Below are positions 24,328 to 34,363 of a DNA stretch of 64,000 nucleotides, piece after piece. The translations under genes and the position numbers were made by a program. The notes under the pieces are model-generated. The model made no database searches. It saw only the letters and a program-made list of their open reading frames with translations, and was not told the DNA's origin. Every line of letters starts with the position of its first letter. Position 1 is the first letter of the stretch. The DNA comes from Diphasiastrum complanatum (Eukaryota; Streptophyta; Lycopodiopsida; Lycopodiales; Lycopodiaceae), in contig CM055103.1 in NCBI GenBank assembly GCA_029204225.1, positions 48,677,958 to 48,741,957 on the forward strand, written 5' to 3'.

Positions 24328-24558
24328 TGGGTATTGTTGTCTCGTTTTTGTATTGGGTATGTGTTTCTGGTGTTTTTGGATTTTATAGGATTTTTGGTGT
24401 TTTTGGATTTTTTAGGGTGTTGAAGGAAGTGAAGGTGGAGACTCAGTATAAAAAGGGCTTTTTATTGGTATGAGTTTTATTTTTTGAAATTTTTTTGGTG
24501 TTTCGAAGATGGTGGTTTGGTTGAAATGGCAATCAGAAGTGTTGATCAAAAGTTATGG

Positions 24559-25150
24559 TATGGTCGAGATGGGTGTTACTTGCTCCGGTCGAGCTTTGAC
24601 TTGATTGCTTTGGTTGAGAACTGATCGAATCCCTCCGGTCGAGATTTGATCACTGCCTTCGGCTCCGGTTGAGATTTGGGCGGGTGTTTCGGCTCTGGTT
24701 GAGATCACTTCGGCTTCGATCAAAATCTGAACGGGTGCTTCAACTTCGGTCAAGATCTGAACGGGCACTTCGGCTTCGGTCGAGATCTGAGTGAGCACTT
24801 TGGCTTCGGTCGAGATCTAAATGGGAACTTCGGTTGAGACTTTAGCGAACACTTCGATCGAGACTTTAGCAGACGCTTCGGTCGAGATTCCAACGAGCGC
24901 CTCGGTCAAGATTTCAGTGAACACTTCGGTTGAGATTCCAGCGAGTGCCTCGGTCAAGATTTCAGTGAACACTTCGGCTGAGGTTCCAGCGAGCACTTTG
25001 GTTGAGATTTCCGGGAGCATTTTGGTCGAGATCTCAGCGAGCACTTCGGCTGAGATTCTAGTGGGCGCTTTGGTTGAGATTTCAAGGAGCACTTTGGTCG
25101 AGATGGGATGCACTGTGTTGGTTGAGATTTAACTGAGCACTCCGGTTAAG
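24559..25150. repeat. 24-bp minisatellite in leader of gag-only element
   Basis: About 23 degenerate units of 24 bp (a few extended to 30 bp by an extra 'gcttcg'), each starting like GTYGAGATTTCAGCGAGCAC and ending TTCG or TTTG. Because 24 and 30 are multiples of three, long readings stay open on both strands: an eight-residue repeat like EVFTEILT on minus and EIPASASV on plus. A looser continuation runs to about 25280. It lies between the 5' LTR and gag of the element. Confidence 0.9.
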
Positions 25151-25494
25151 ATTTTGAATTTTTTTTTTTTATGCACCTGCGTTGCGTCGGTCAAGATGGT
25201 AAGAGAGAGAAACTCGGCTGAGATGGAAGAGAAGGCATTCGGTTGGGATGTGAGAGAGGGTGCTCGACTGAGATGGTGACGGAGGGAGGTGGAAACGAAG
25301 GGTAAGCTATGGGTAGAGGATAATGTAGAAGGAGCTGAGAATGTATGCAGGGTGTGGGAATGGTGTGTGCAGGTTGTTCTGAGCTATGAACGGATCTGGA
25401 GACATTTCAGATTGCGTGCATGGGTCCGATCAAAGATAGTCTTGCAGCATATGTTGTTTCAGAATGTGAGTGATGCAAGCGGCAACGGGTCAAA

Positions 25495-26659
25495 TGTTGA
25501 CAGATCCCCTGCTCCAGAGGACCTATTGTTTACTTCTTTTCTGCTTCTTGCTTACAGAACCGTTTCTGCCTGTTATCAGGCTTCATGGCAGTCTTTAGAT
25601 GGTCTCTTGATTGATTTTACTATGCCAACCCAAGTAGAAGGAACAAAGTTTCATTGTAGTATTTTCTTTATCTCCTGCCTATCAGAGGACAACTCAGAGA
25701 CGTCACTCTTGAACGCACTTACATTCTACATGGATGCAAGCCAAGAATGCTCATTCACAGATCAACATACAAACCAATGAACGTTCTACAGATTTTACAA
25801 CTACCTACACTTAAAACGGACTGAAATCAGAGCCTACACTATATTAACACTGAACTACCTTGCATAAATTGACAAAACAAGAAACAAGAAACTAATCTAC
25901 AGCATGTTAGAAGTCCAAGAATCAAGAAACCAACCAGCCTTTTGATTCTTGGACATCCCAAGAACATCAAGAACTGGATTGTACAGAAATATGCAATAAT
26001 CACACCACAGATCCAGCCTATTTAGTTTACTTGAATGTTGGCTCCTACATTAATCCACAAGAAAACAAGAAATCTAATCCACTAGGAAAGCAAGAAAACT
26101 AATCCACTCAAAATCCACAATCACACACAATATGAATGGAAGGGCATCATCATAGGGGCATCACTCAAGAAAACCATCATGATCAAGGAGCTTAGTGTAG
26201 CATCAAACTCATGGAAAATCTTCTTATTAAACATGGAGTAGATACAATGCAAAAAGCTCCTCTTCACAAAGAGGGAGTCTCTTAAATAAGCAAGAGAGCT
26301 CCTTAGGTGGCATCCTAGTGGAATTTCCACATTTCACAAATTACAAGTGGAATAATGCTCTCCACTAGAAGTCACCATCAAAAGGTGGCTCACTCTACTT
26401 TCTTAAAGATGGGTCTACTTGCATTTATTACATTTGCCTAGAAATACTAGCTCCTACATGGTCATTCCATCTTCCAGGATTCACCATGAGGCTTACACAG
26501 TTCTTGCATGTCTTTCCTAGCTAGTATTTCTCGGCTCTCATACTCAGCTCTCAGTCTTCATTAGTCTCGTCTTCTCAAAGACCTCCTCGATCTAAGGTGA
26601 GAGGTGCTCTTGAGTTGCTCTGTCCGAGTATCTTGGGGATTCGTAAGAATCAGCCAACA
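25495..26659 (-). repeat. 5' LTR of gag-only element
   Basis: 1165 bp, partner of 19547-20691. Sits directly before the resumption of the host copia gag at 26660. Confidence 0.88.
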
Positions 26660-27793
26660 ACATTGTAGAACCCTATCAGATGTTGGTGAGCGGAATAGCA
26701 TCAAGAGAAAGATTGCCAACCTTTGACGGGCTCGTAGGAATCTTGATGCAGGAAGATCAATGGTGAGAAATGGTGGGAGCTAGACATCAAAATACTGACA
26801 ATCAGGCACTTGTGACATGCCAAAAACAAGGCAAGGGCAAGGGCAAGAAGAAGTATGACCTTCAGGATGAGGATGAGGATCAGGAGGATGAGGGATCTTC
26901 CAGTAAGACCAAGAAGAAAGGCAAGTGCTTCCATTGTGGTAAGAAGGGCCATTGGAAGAGTGAATGTCGCAAAAGCCTAGCGGAACAAGACAAAAGAAAA
27001 CCAAAGCAAGCAGGTAACCTTGTCGATGAGGGTGAGATTGAAGACTCTAGCATCTTCATATCTGCATTGTCATCTAATCAAGATGATCAAGCATGGTATA
27101 TTGACTCGGGAGCTACAAGACACATGACAGGTAACAAGAATTGGTTCAATAGCATGAAAGTGTTGGATAATGGAACGTCCGTTTCACAAGCAAATGGTGA
27201 GGTGTGCAAGATCAAGGGGATAGGCACCGTTTCAATCCAACTACCTGGTGGCAAAAGCAGGATGATCATGGAGGTACTTTATGTACCAGGTTTGAGAAAA
27301 ATTCTACTTTCTGTTGAAGTCATTACTGATCAAAAGTTGAAAGTAGAATTTGCCCATGATCGTTGCTTTGTGAAGGATGTGAATCAAAAGTTCAAAGTTA
27401 TTGCGGATGGAGTAAGAGAGCCCAATACAAAATTGTACATGTTGAATGCTACAATTAAGGGGCAACATGGACTTGTATCGTCCATTCCATTGCAAAATGA
27501 GTTGTGGCATAAGAGGCTTGGTCATTTAAACTTGGGAAGCCTCAGTTTGATGAGGAAATTGGAGATAGTAACAGGATTGCCTACTATAGAAGACCACCTG
27601 AAATCGATGTGCGAATCATGTGTATATGGGAAGCAGCATTAAGAGAAGTTCAATAAAGGGGGTGTTGCAAGGGCAAAGAACATCCTAGATTTGATCCACA
27701 CAGATTTATGTAGGCCAATGAGGACCATGTCCTTAGGTAAAGCCTTCTATTTCATGACCTTTATTGATGATATGTCACGAAAGACGTGGATCT
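26660..27793 (+). pseudogene. copia gag C-terminus, protease, pre-integrase
   Basis: After the insertion, gag resumes with SGIASRERLPTFDGLVGIL; one stop at 26756 precedes the long reading 26770-27642. The zinc knuckle CFHCGKKGHWKSEC is intact. Protease: AWYIDSGATRHMTGN, intact, then VLYVPGLRKILLSVEVI. Pre-integrase: LWHKRLGHLNLGSLSLMRK. The zinc module CESCVYGKQH ends in a stop at 27640; the reading continues in frame through DLIHTDLCRPM (first integrase Asp) and FMTFIDDMSRKTWIFL to a frameshift near 27795. Confidence 0.9.
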
Positions 27794-28050
27794 TTCTTGA
27801 AGAAGAAATCAAATGCATTTGACAACTTCAAGAGCTTCAAAGCATTGGTCGAAAATCAGATAGGTAGGAAGATCAAAGTCCTAAGATCAGATAGTGGAGG
27901 TGAGTACAAGTCTAATGACTTCAATGATCTTTGTGATCAATGTGGGATTAGAAGACAATTTACGCAAGCTCATACTCATGTTCTCAATGGTGTAGCTGTG
28001 CGCAAAAATCGTACAATTGTGGAAAGTGCAGATCTATGCTAGCTGAGATG
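27794..28050 (+). pseudogene. copia integrase core, catalytic Glu lost
   Basis: IKVLRSDSGGEYKSNDF carries the second catalytic Asp. The third motif reads HVLNGVAVRKNRTIVE: the Glu of the usual NGVAERKN is Val (GTG codon near 28000). A frame change near 28030 leads into the next ORF. Confidence 0.88.
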
Positions 28051-29457
28051 AAACTACCAAAAGATTTTTGGTCAGAAGCATGCAGTACGGCAGTCTATCT
28101 TCAAAATAGAAGTCCTACCATTGCCATACCAAAGATAACACCTGAGGAAGCATTCATGAAGAAGAAGCCAAAGGTGAACCACTTGCGAATCTTTGGATGT
28201 AAGGCCTTTATACATGTTCCTAAGGAAGAGAGATGTAAGCTTGATGTAAAAGCTATCAAGTGTCTATTCCTAGGATATGATGATCATGTGAAGGGCTATA
28301 GATGTTTTGATCCAGTGGAAAACAAAGTCCATATAAGCCGTGATGTTATCTTTGATGAGTCCAAGATGTATGAAGACGAGGATGCTGAGAAGATAGAGAC
28401 ATCTAGTGGGAAATATGGTATAGTGAGGTTACCACCTGATGATGATCCATTCATTGACCTTCCAAGTGATGAACATGAGGATACATCTCAAGATACTACT
28501 ACTCAACCTCAAGAGACAGGTTGGAGAGGTAGGTACAAACCTTTTGGTACAAGAAGGATTGAAATTGCAGGCGATAAACGCAAGGAGAAGGATGTACCAT
28601 GGGATACATTTTCACCAGGAAGCCGATCACCTGACAGGAAGCTCCCTAAGTGGTTTGAGAGACTGTTGGAGAGCCGTGACATGGATGAATTTCTAGGATC
28701 ATCTAGCCAGGGAGAGCTACAAAGATCAACAAGAGAGAAGACACAACCTGAAAGGTATGAAGCAAATTATGCTCTCTTAGCTAGCATTATTCAAAGCAAA
28801 GAACCTTCAACTTATGGTGAAGTGAAGGATGATGACATTTGGGTCAAGGCCATGGGAGAGGAGATGGAGTCAATTGCTAAGCATAGCACATGGGACTTAG
28901 TAGAACCACCAGTTGGCAAGAAACCCATTGGTTGCAAATGGGTATACAGGACTAAGTACCATGCAGATGGAAGTATAGCAAAGCACAAGACAAGATTGGT
29001 GATCAAAGGGTATGCACAAAGCAAAGGCATTGACTATGAGGAGACCTTTGCACCGGTATGTAAGTGGAATACTCTACGTCTACTTGTTGCTTTAGCTTCA
29101 CATTTTGGTTGGCCTTTGCATCAAATGGATGTGAAATCTGTTTTTCTGAATGGCGACTTAGAAGAAGAGGTGTTCATGGATCAACCTGAAGGCTTTGTAG
29201 CGAAGGGACATGAAAATAAAGTATGTCGCTTGAAGAAAGCACTTTATGGTCTTAAGAAGGTACCACGTGCGTGGTATAGCAAGATTGATGCCTACTTTCG
29301 TTCAAAGGGGATGGTGAGAACACACTCTGATCCAAATCTATATGTCTTATGCTTTGATGGTATGATTTCTTTGATTGCTCTTTATGTTGATGACCTGATT
29401 ATTATAGAAAATAATCAAGAGATGATAGACATGATCAAGAAAGGCCTCATGGAATAA
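28036..29457 (+). pseudogene. copia integrase C-terminus and reverse transcriptase
   Basis: A 473-residue open reading. Integrase end: LPKDFWSEACSTAVYLQNR, then KVNHLRIFGCKAFIHVPKEE and VHISRDVIFDESK. A hydrophilic linker with EKTQPERYEANYALL follows. RT: KHSTWDLVEPPVGKKPIGCK, LVIKGYAQSKGIDYEETFAP, FGWPLHQMDVKSVFLNGDL (first Asp), LKKALYGLKKVPRAWY, and the catalytic box ALYVDDLIII, intact. It ends at a TAA after KKGLME where the next residues continue in frame. Confidence 0.92.
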
Positions 29458-30002
29458 TTCGAGATGACAGATCTCAGCCTGATGCATTATTGCCTTGGAG
29501 AAGAGGTGTGGCAAAAAGGACACGAAGTGGGTTTAACACAAGTGAAGTATGTCAAAAAGTTGCTTCACAGGTTTAGGTTGCAGGATTGCAAACCAGTAAA
29601 TACTCCTATTGAACCAGGTAAAAAGCTTTCTAAGCTTGATGAGTCACAATCATTTGATGCTACGTTGTATAGACAGTTAGTAGTTACCTTACCACAACTA
29701 GACCAGATATATGCTATTAAGTTGGCATTGTAAGTCAGTTTATGGCAGCACCTATGGAAACACATTGGAAGGCAGCTAAACTCATTTTGCGTTATGTGAA
29801 AGGCACTTCAGATTATGGCTTGATTTACAGGAAGCATGATGGTTTACCTGAGTTGTGTGGCTATGTGGATGCGGATTGTGGATGTGACTATGATGATTGT
29901 AGATCCACCACAAGGTATGTATTCCAGTTTTGTGGTAGTTGCTTTTCCTGGTCTAGTAAGAAGCAAAGTACAATTGCTCTTTCCACCACAGAAGCAGAAT
30001 AT
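29458..30002 (+). pseudogene. copia RT end and RNase H, truncated
   Basis: Continues FEMTDLSLMHYCLGEEVWQ, LQDCKPVNTPIEPGKKLS and a frame break near 29725. RNase H: AAKLILRYVKGTSDYGLIY, GYVDADCGCDYDDCRSTT, SWSSKKQSTIALSTTEAEY. The sequence stops being copia plus-strand at about 30003, exactly where a minus-strand copia gag begins, so the RNase H end and 3' LTR are missing. Confidence 0.88.
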
Positions 30003-31090
30003 CCAAAAACCATGAATCATCCAAAAATGTGCTTTGGTCTTTGACCATAAATACGCCTTCGTCCACTTCGACATGGGGAGATGATGAAACTGCGTCTGCT
30101 TATTGATCAGGTTGCTTGGCTTCATTCTTCACTTGGAGAATTTGGCAATCCTTGATCTCATGGTTATTGTGCTTGCAATATTTGCAAAACATCTTCTACT
30201 TTGACTGTGGATTTGATGATTGTCCTTGACTTTGAGTCTATTTATGATTCATTGTAGCCTTCTTGGAGCTTTTCTACTTCTGTCGCTTAGAGCATGATGA
30301 TCATCACCCAGTTCTCATATGTAGAGGGCAAGCTTGAAAGCAATGTCATAATTGCATCTTGATCATCTATGACTGATCCGACAGCGGCCATCTATTTCAA
30401 GAGATTCTTAAATTGGTTAATGTGACTTTAAAGAGAATCACCATTAAACATCTTGAATGTGAAGAATTTCCTTCGTAGATGTAATTTAGTAGTTACATCC
30501 CTCACGTCATAAAGTGAGTTCAGAATGTCCCAAATTTCTTTTGAAGTTCTGGCTTCAACTATGTCTCCAATCTATGTATCTGATATATTGAGGATGATAA
30601 GCGCAAAACCTTTACCATTTTTTTATTTCCACTTTGAGTCTTATGTGTCGTCTTCAAGTTTTACTTTTGTACCTGTAACAACATCCCATAACTTGTTGGT
30701 GATCAGCAAGGTCTTCATCTTAAATTTTCACAAATGATAATTGGATCCATTCAGCATGTCTATAATAAGACCAGCTTTACTTTGAGAATCTATCTAGAAC
30801 TTAGTCTATCGAGTATATTGATGACGCTAAGATGTAAAAGTGCCAACAATAGGAAATTAATTCTTTGATACTGAAAGGATGAAAAGAAACTGAAGAATAT
30901 GATATCAATTTAATATCGCGAAAGATGTCAAGTATTAGAGCTCTTTGTTCTAATATCGAAATAGTATTAGGCCTTGATAGAGATCACAAGTCTGATACCA
31001 TGACGGTTCAAATAAATAAGTAATGATCTAGCACTGATACTATGATAGAATGAACTGATACCATGTAGGTATGCTCTGATACCAAAACTT
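30003..31090 (-). mobile_element. copia gag-leader fragment (minus)
   Basis: On the minus strand, from about 30760 down to 30030, copia gag can be followed in one frame with many stops: MLNGSNYHL, FKMKTLLITNKLWDVV, GFALIILNISDT, SKEIWDILNSLYDVRDVTT, LRRKFFTFKMFNGDSL, LLSSLPSTYENWVMI, and a knuckle FCKYCKHNNHEIKDC with its Cys/His intact. The stops mostly fit Trp/Gln/Glu codons altered by G:C to A:T changes. The leader, with several tRNA-Met-like sites, lies to the right. Pol is absent. Confidence 0.8.
30991..31084 (-). repeat. four tRNA-Met-like primer-site motifs in ~95 bp
   Basis: tctgatacca at 30991-31000, ctgatacta-like at 31033-31042, ctgataccat at 31055-31064 and gctctgatacca at 31073-31084. 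Only the last is a full match to the initiator tRNA-Met end. Confidence 0.6.
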
Positions 31091-31799
31091 CCTATTTCCA
31101 ATGCATAACTACGCCTACAAAAATTGAACAAAGCAGTAGTGATGGAAATCACGTTTAATCTATAGCAACTAGCTTCCGCTAGATAATAGATGACTACATA
31201 GCCAAACATTAAGTATTGAATTCTCAGACAAATTTCTATCAGTCACAAAAGCAATATAGAGATGCATGCATTCTGACACAAATACTGAATGCAATAAGAA
31301 ATAGTATTGGTTCAGAAAAATAAAATCAGATGCTAAGGAGTACAAGACAATAGCGGATAGATACTTCGCACTCTAAGTTGTCTGAGAAATAAGTCTGATA
31401 ATAAGCAGCTCTACTGATAAGCAGTAGCGCAATAGCAACTCTAAATAAATCTCTAAAACTGAACTAGAATGCTCAAGAGAGTTCAAGCTTGAAAGCTTGA
31501 TAGAGAGCTAACTACAATACTTTTTTATTGTGAACGATCTGCTTGGTAAGAGCGCAAGAAGTGTCATGTAATAACACTCAACTCCTTCACAATTCATAAT
31601 AACATTCTAATTATCAGATGATAATTGAGATAGATTAACAGCTGATTTATACTAAGTAATTAGGTCATCAAATGCGATTGCCAGTTGGCTAGAGTCTGTT
31701 GGCATTCATCCAGTTCTTTCTCAAAAATTGATTGTTGATAAGCGGTGAAAATTGGCTGTAAACAGTATGTCTACATAAATGAGCTAAAATTGTCACTCT
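31085..31799. other. possible LTR of the minus copia fragment, unproven
   Basis: Follows the last primer-site motif, so LTR sequence is expected, but there is no TG start and no partner copy in the window. Confidence 0.35.
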
Positions 31800-32200
31800 G
31801 CAGAAATGAACGTAAACTACCATAGGCGACAGTGTCGCAAAAAGACGACAGTGTTGGCTTTTTGCAAAAAATGTGAGAGTGTCCTAAAATCTCATTTCCT
31901 TCATATTTGAAATAGCCCCACACTTTGCCAAAGTCATTTCCTTGACATTTGAGACACCTTGAAAAATGCAAAAATGCGACTCTGCATTTTTACTCGTACT
32001 CCTAACAGGCGAAAAATGCGAAAAAGACAACATTGCATTTTTACACGAGATTTCTAACAGCAGACGACAGTGTCGCAAAAATGCAAAAAATGAGACACTA
32101 TAATTTTACTCATAATTTCTGACAAGCGACACTGTTAGGGTTGTAGAGAGAGAAAATGCGACACTGTTGTCAAACTCTGTCTATTTCTGCAGACTGTGTA
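31800..32200. repeat. degenerate minisatellite rich in GCGACAGTGTCGC
   Basis: Units of roughly 50-60 bp combine 'gcgacastgtcgc', 'aaaaatgcaaaaatgcgac' and 'catttttactcgtattyctaacag'. Clear units start near 31963, 32011 and 32062, with scattered partial copies at 31826 and 32120-32165. The GCGAC..GTCGC arms are inverted repeats. Confidence 0.7.
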
Positions 32201-32289
32201 AAAGCACTTGTAATTCTGCAAACTGTATAAAAACACGAGAAAATCCGTAGAACTGGATAAAAAATGGATGAGGATTAAAACCGATTAGT

Positions 32290-33455
32290 CGATTAGTAAG
32301 AAAGATAATAATCCAACAAGGTCCTCACACTCAAGATGAGCGAAAGCACCTTAGTCAACTTGCTACCATAGATTCTCCTATTTCAGAAGAGGACTCAACA
32401 ATGTCTCTTTTTGCCAGTCTTCCATCCTCCTACAATAACCTAGTATTGCTTCTGAGCAATACTCGTATGTTGTCTCTCTAGAAGCTGACAACAAGCCTAT
32501 TGTAGAAAGAAGTCAGGAGAAAAATCTTATCCACAATGAGTACCAAGTCAATGGCATTGTACTCTAATAAGCAACAATCCAAAAGTAGAACTTAAAGGAC
32601 AAGAAGATGAAGGTGGAGCAACCAGTCTCAATGCAACAACAACAACAACAACATAGTCAACAATCACCAAAGACCAAACTCTTTTGCAGATATTGCAAAA
32701 GATCCAATCACGACATAAAGGATTGTTGCATCCTCAAGCACAATGAAATGAGGAAGAAGATGCAGCAGCACTAAGACTAGGGAGGCTCTAACATTGTCAG
32801 AAATCCACAAGAAGATGACAAGGCGTTGATGTAATCTTCCAATCCGACTCCTCCACGACTAGAACGTAGAATTTCACGTATAGATGCGCCAAAGTATGAT
32901 GGAGAATCTGGCCCAGTCTGATTTCTTCAAGACTTTCATAATGCATGCCAGTTCTATGGAGATACCTCTGAAACTGAAAAGCACTACCTGTTCCCCATGG
33001 TCCTCTATGGAATAGCCAAAGAGTGGTATCTCAACCTTGAAGCTCCTGATCTTGTTTCTTGGACCACCCTCAAGGACGCCCTCAACAAGTGTTTCAAACC
33101 ATCCAAACTGACTCAGAGCCCATTCATCCAAATCATCCATATCAAGATGTGTCGCAACAAGTCTGTTCAAAACTACATTGAGCGTTTTAAACATCTCAAA
33201 GTAGAATGTGTTGACGAAAATATCACCAAACGTATGGCCATAAAACTGTTCTTTGTTGGATTGTAATTCTGTAACTGATCATGCTTTAAGTAGTTTAGCA
33301 TCTATCAGTAAGAATTGACTTGGCATTATAGACTTGGTCACCTTAATCATGTATCAATAGGTAACATGTCTAGACATTCTTCAGTTTGAGATTTAGACTA
33401 TGAAATTGTTGACCTTCCTGTCTGCCAAAGTTGTATCATAGGAAAGCAGGCAAGA
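32290..33455 (+). mobile_element. copia gag/pre-integrase remnant with embedded gypsy gag
   Basis: Copia gag end (SLFASLPSSYNNLVLLLSN, near 32400) and an intact-looking knuckle FCRYCKRSNHDIKDC (about 32690-32735) lead to a switch into gypsy gag (32834-33266). Copia pre-integrase then follows, readable as RLGHLNHVSIGN. That last part aligns base by base with 7430-7590. Confidence 0.78.
32834..33266 (+). pseudogene. gypsy gag capsid fragment inside copia
   Basis: Reads RRISRIDAPKYDGESGPV, a stop, then FLQDFHNACQFYGDTSETEK, IAKEWYLNLEAPDLVSWTTL, FKPSKLTQSPFIQIIHIKM, VQNYIERFKHLKVE and KLFFVGL. This is the retrotransposon-gag domain, similar in layout to the gag at 22975-24327, but on plus and without its own LTRs. 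Confidence 0.85.
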
Positions 33456-33877
33456 AGTGTAATGAAAAACAGCTTGATAAATTGATTCACAAGCGATTTA
33501 CCAAGGAACAAAAGTTACTTAACAGGATTCAGAATAATTGGCATATGCTATCCATTCTACTTCTCAGCCAAGCAGAGTTTACTAGAAAACAACAACATTA
33601 TCTCCCAAAGCAGATTATTCAAAAAAAGAAAGCCTCCTCATAAAACTGGGAATTAAAAATGAATTCACATAACTTCTTAGCATCTAAATCAAAAACTGAA
33701 AGTGTAGAAGAGTACCCTACCACCATATCAAGCATGCTAACCCGAAACTAGTGAATTCAACACCAAACTCCCTTGAGGAAACCACACTTCAAAACCGAGA
33801 TGTAGCTCCAATTGCTTCCATCTTCCACTTCGTTGTAGAGCTTGCCTCCATCCTATCCAAGACCGCATCTTAGCCGT
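33456..33877. other. leader-like sequence next to gypsy LTR
   Basis: The right part (about 33640-33877) is probably the minus-strand leader belonging to the LTR at 33889. The open reading at 33431-33643 has no recognisable motif. Confidence 0.45.
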
Positions 33878-33888
33878 GCTCTGATACT

Positions 33889-34363
33889 AATATAATGACC
33901 CTCAAGGATAACCCCTAAGATGAGGATAAGAGAACACAATAAGAGAGACAATGGAGCCAAACCACCCAACCAATCCTAGATCAAACTTGGATCTAGCCCC
34001 CAAGCCATGCCATGTGAAGCAAGAGGAGAAGAGAGAAATTGGTAACCTAAACCCAATATGTCGACGGGAGAATCCCTACCCTCATTATAATGAGAGTAGA
34101 GTCTTGTGCATGGAACCATGCAACCCCCATGTAGGTCAACTATAGATAGGCTCATCTCTTCATGCAGTCCTCTTGCCTATATCCGTCACACAGACATGCA
34201 ATGCTCCATATGTCTCAATTAGAGTGTTTGGGTCCTTTCAAGGTAATTAGTCACAAACTGGCCTTGACATGGAATTAAATCACGGCGTGACCAACAATCT
34301 CAAATACTGGAGGGCCGGTCTATTAGGACTATTCTAGGTCCTTAACCGAATATGGCCATGACA
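33889..34363 (-). repeat. gypsy 5' LTR cutting into ParB-like ORF
   Basis: Related to the LTR at 3283-3798. In minus orientation it starts TGTCATGGCC. The adjoining primer site (33878-33889) reads gctctgatacta, one base off. The right edge lies inside the reading frame of the ParB/Srx-like pseudogene, so the insertion disrupted that ORF. Confidence 0.68.

Larger units (their letters stand above)
19547..26659 (-). mobile_element. gag-only (TR-GAG-like) LTR element
   Basis: Two long direct repeats (19547-20691 and 25495-26659) enclose one gag gene of gypsy type read on the minus strand. Both LTRs start TGTTGA and end CCAACA (perfect TGTTG/CAACA termini). Flanking 5-mers are gcatt and acatt (4 of 5 match). 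A purine tract on the minus strand (AGAAGTGGGATAA) abuts the left LTR. Next to the right LTR is a minus-strand stretch containing CCGTTGCCG, which could be a tRNA-Asp-like primer-binding site. No protease, RT, RNase H or integrase motif is visible in the internal 4.8 kb. This matches the described class of terminal-repeat elements with only a gag domain. Confidence 0.82.
18116..30002 (+). mobile_element. Ty1/copia element interrupted by a gag-only LTR element
   Basis: On the plus strand: 5' sequence 18116-19077, gag 19078-19546, foreign element 19547-26659, rest of gag, protease, integrase, RT and RNase H to 30002, where it stops abruptly inside the TTEAEY motif. No LTR pair or primer-binding site could be recognised. 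The coding region is the longest uninterrupted plus-strand pol here. Confidence 0.88.

Noticed and set aside
24821-25132. Ser/Val-rich plus-strand protein
   Set aside because: It is the 24-bp minisatellite read on the other strand; the repeat period explains the open frame.
30991-31084. Real tRNA-Met gene fragments
   Set aside because: Only the 3'-terminal ten to twelve bases match; no anticodon or D/T-arm sequence is present, so these are primer-site motifs.
31800-32200. CRISPR-like array
   Set aside because: The units are degenerate and contiguous, without constant repeats and unique spacers, and the context is plant nuclear DNA.
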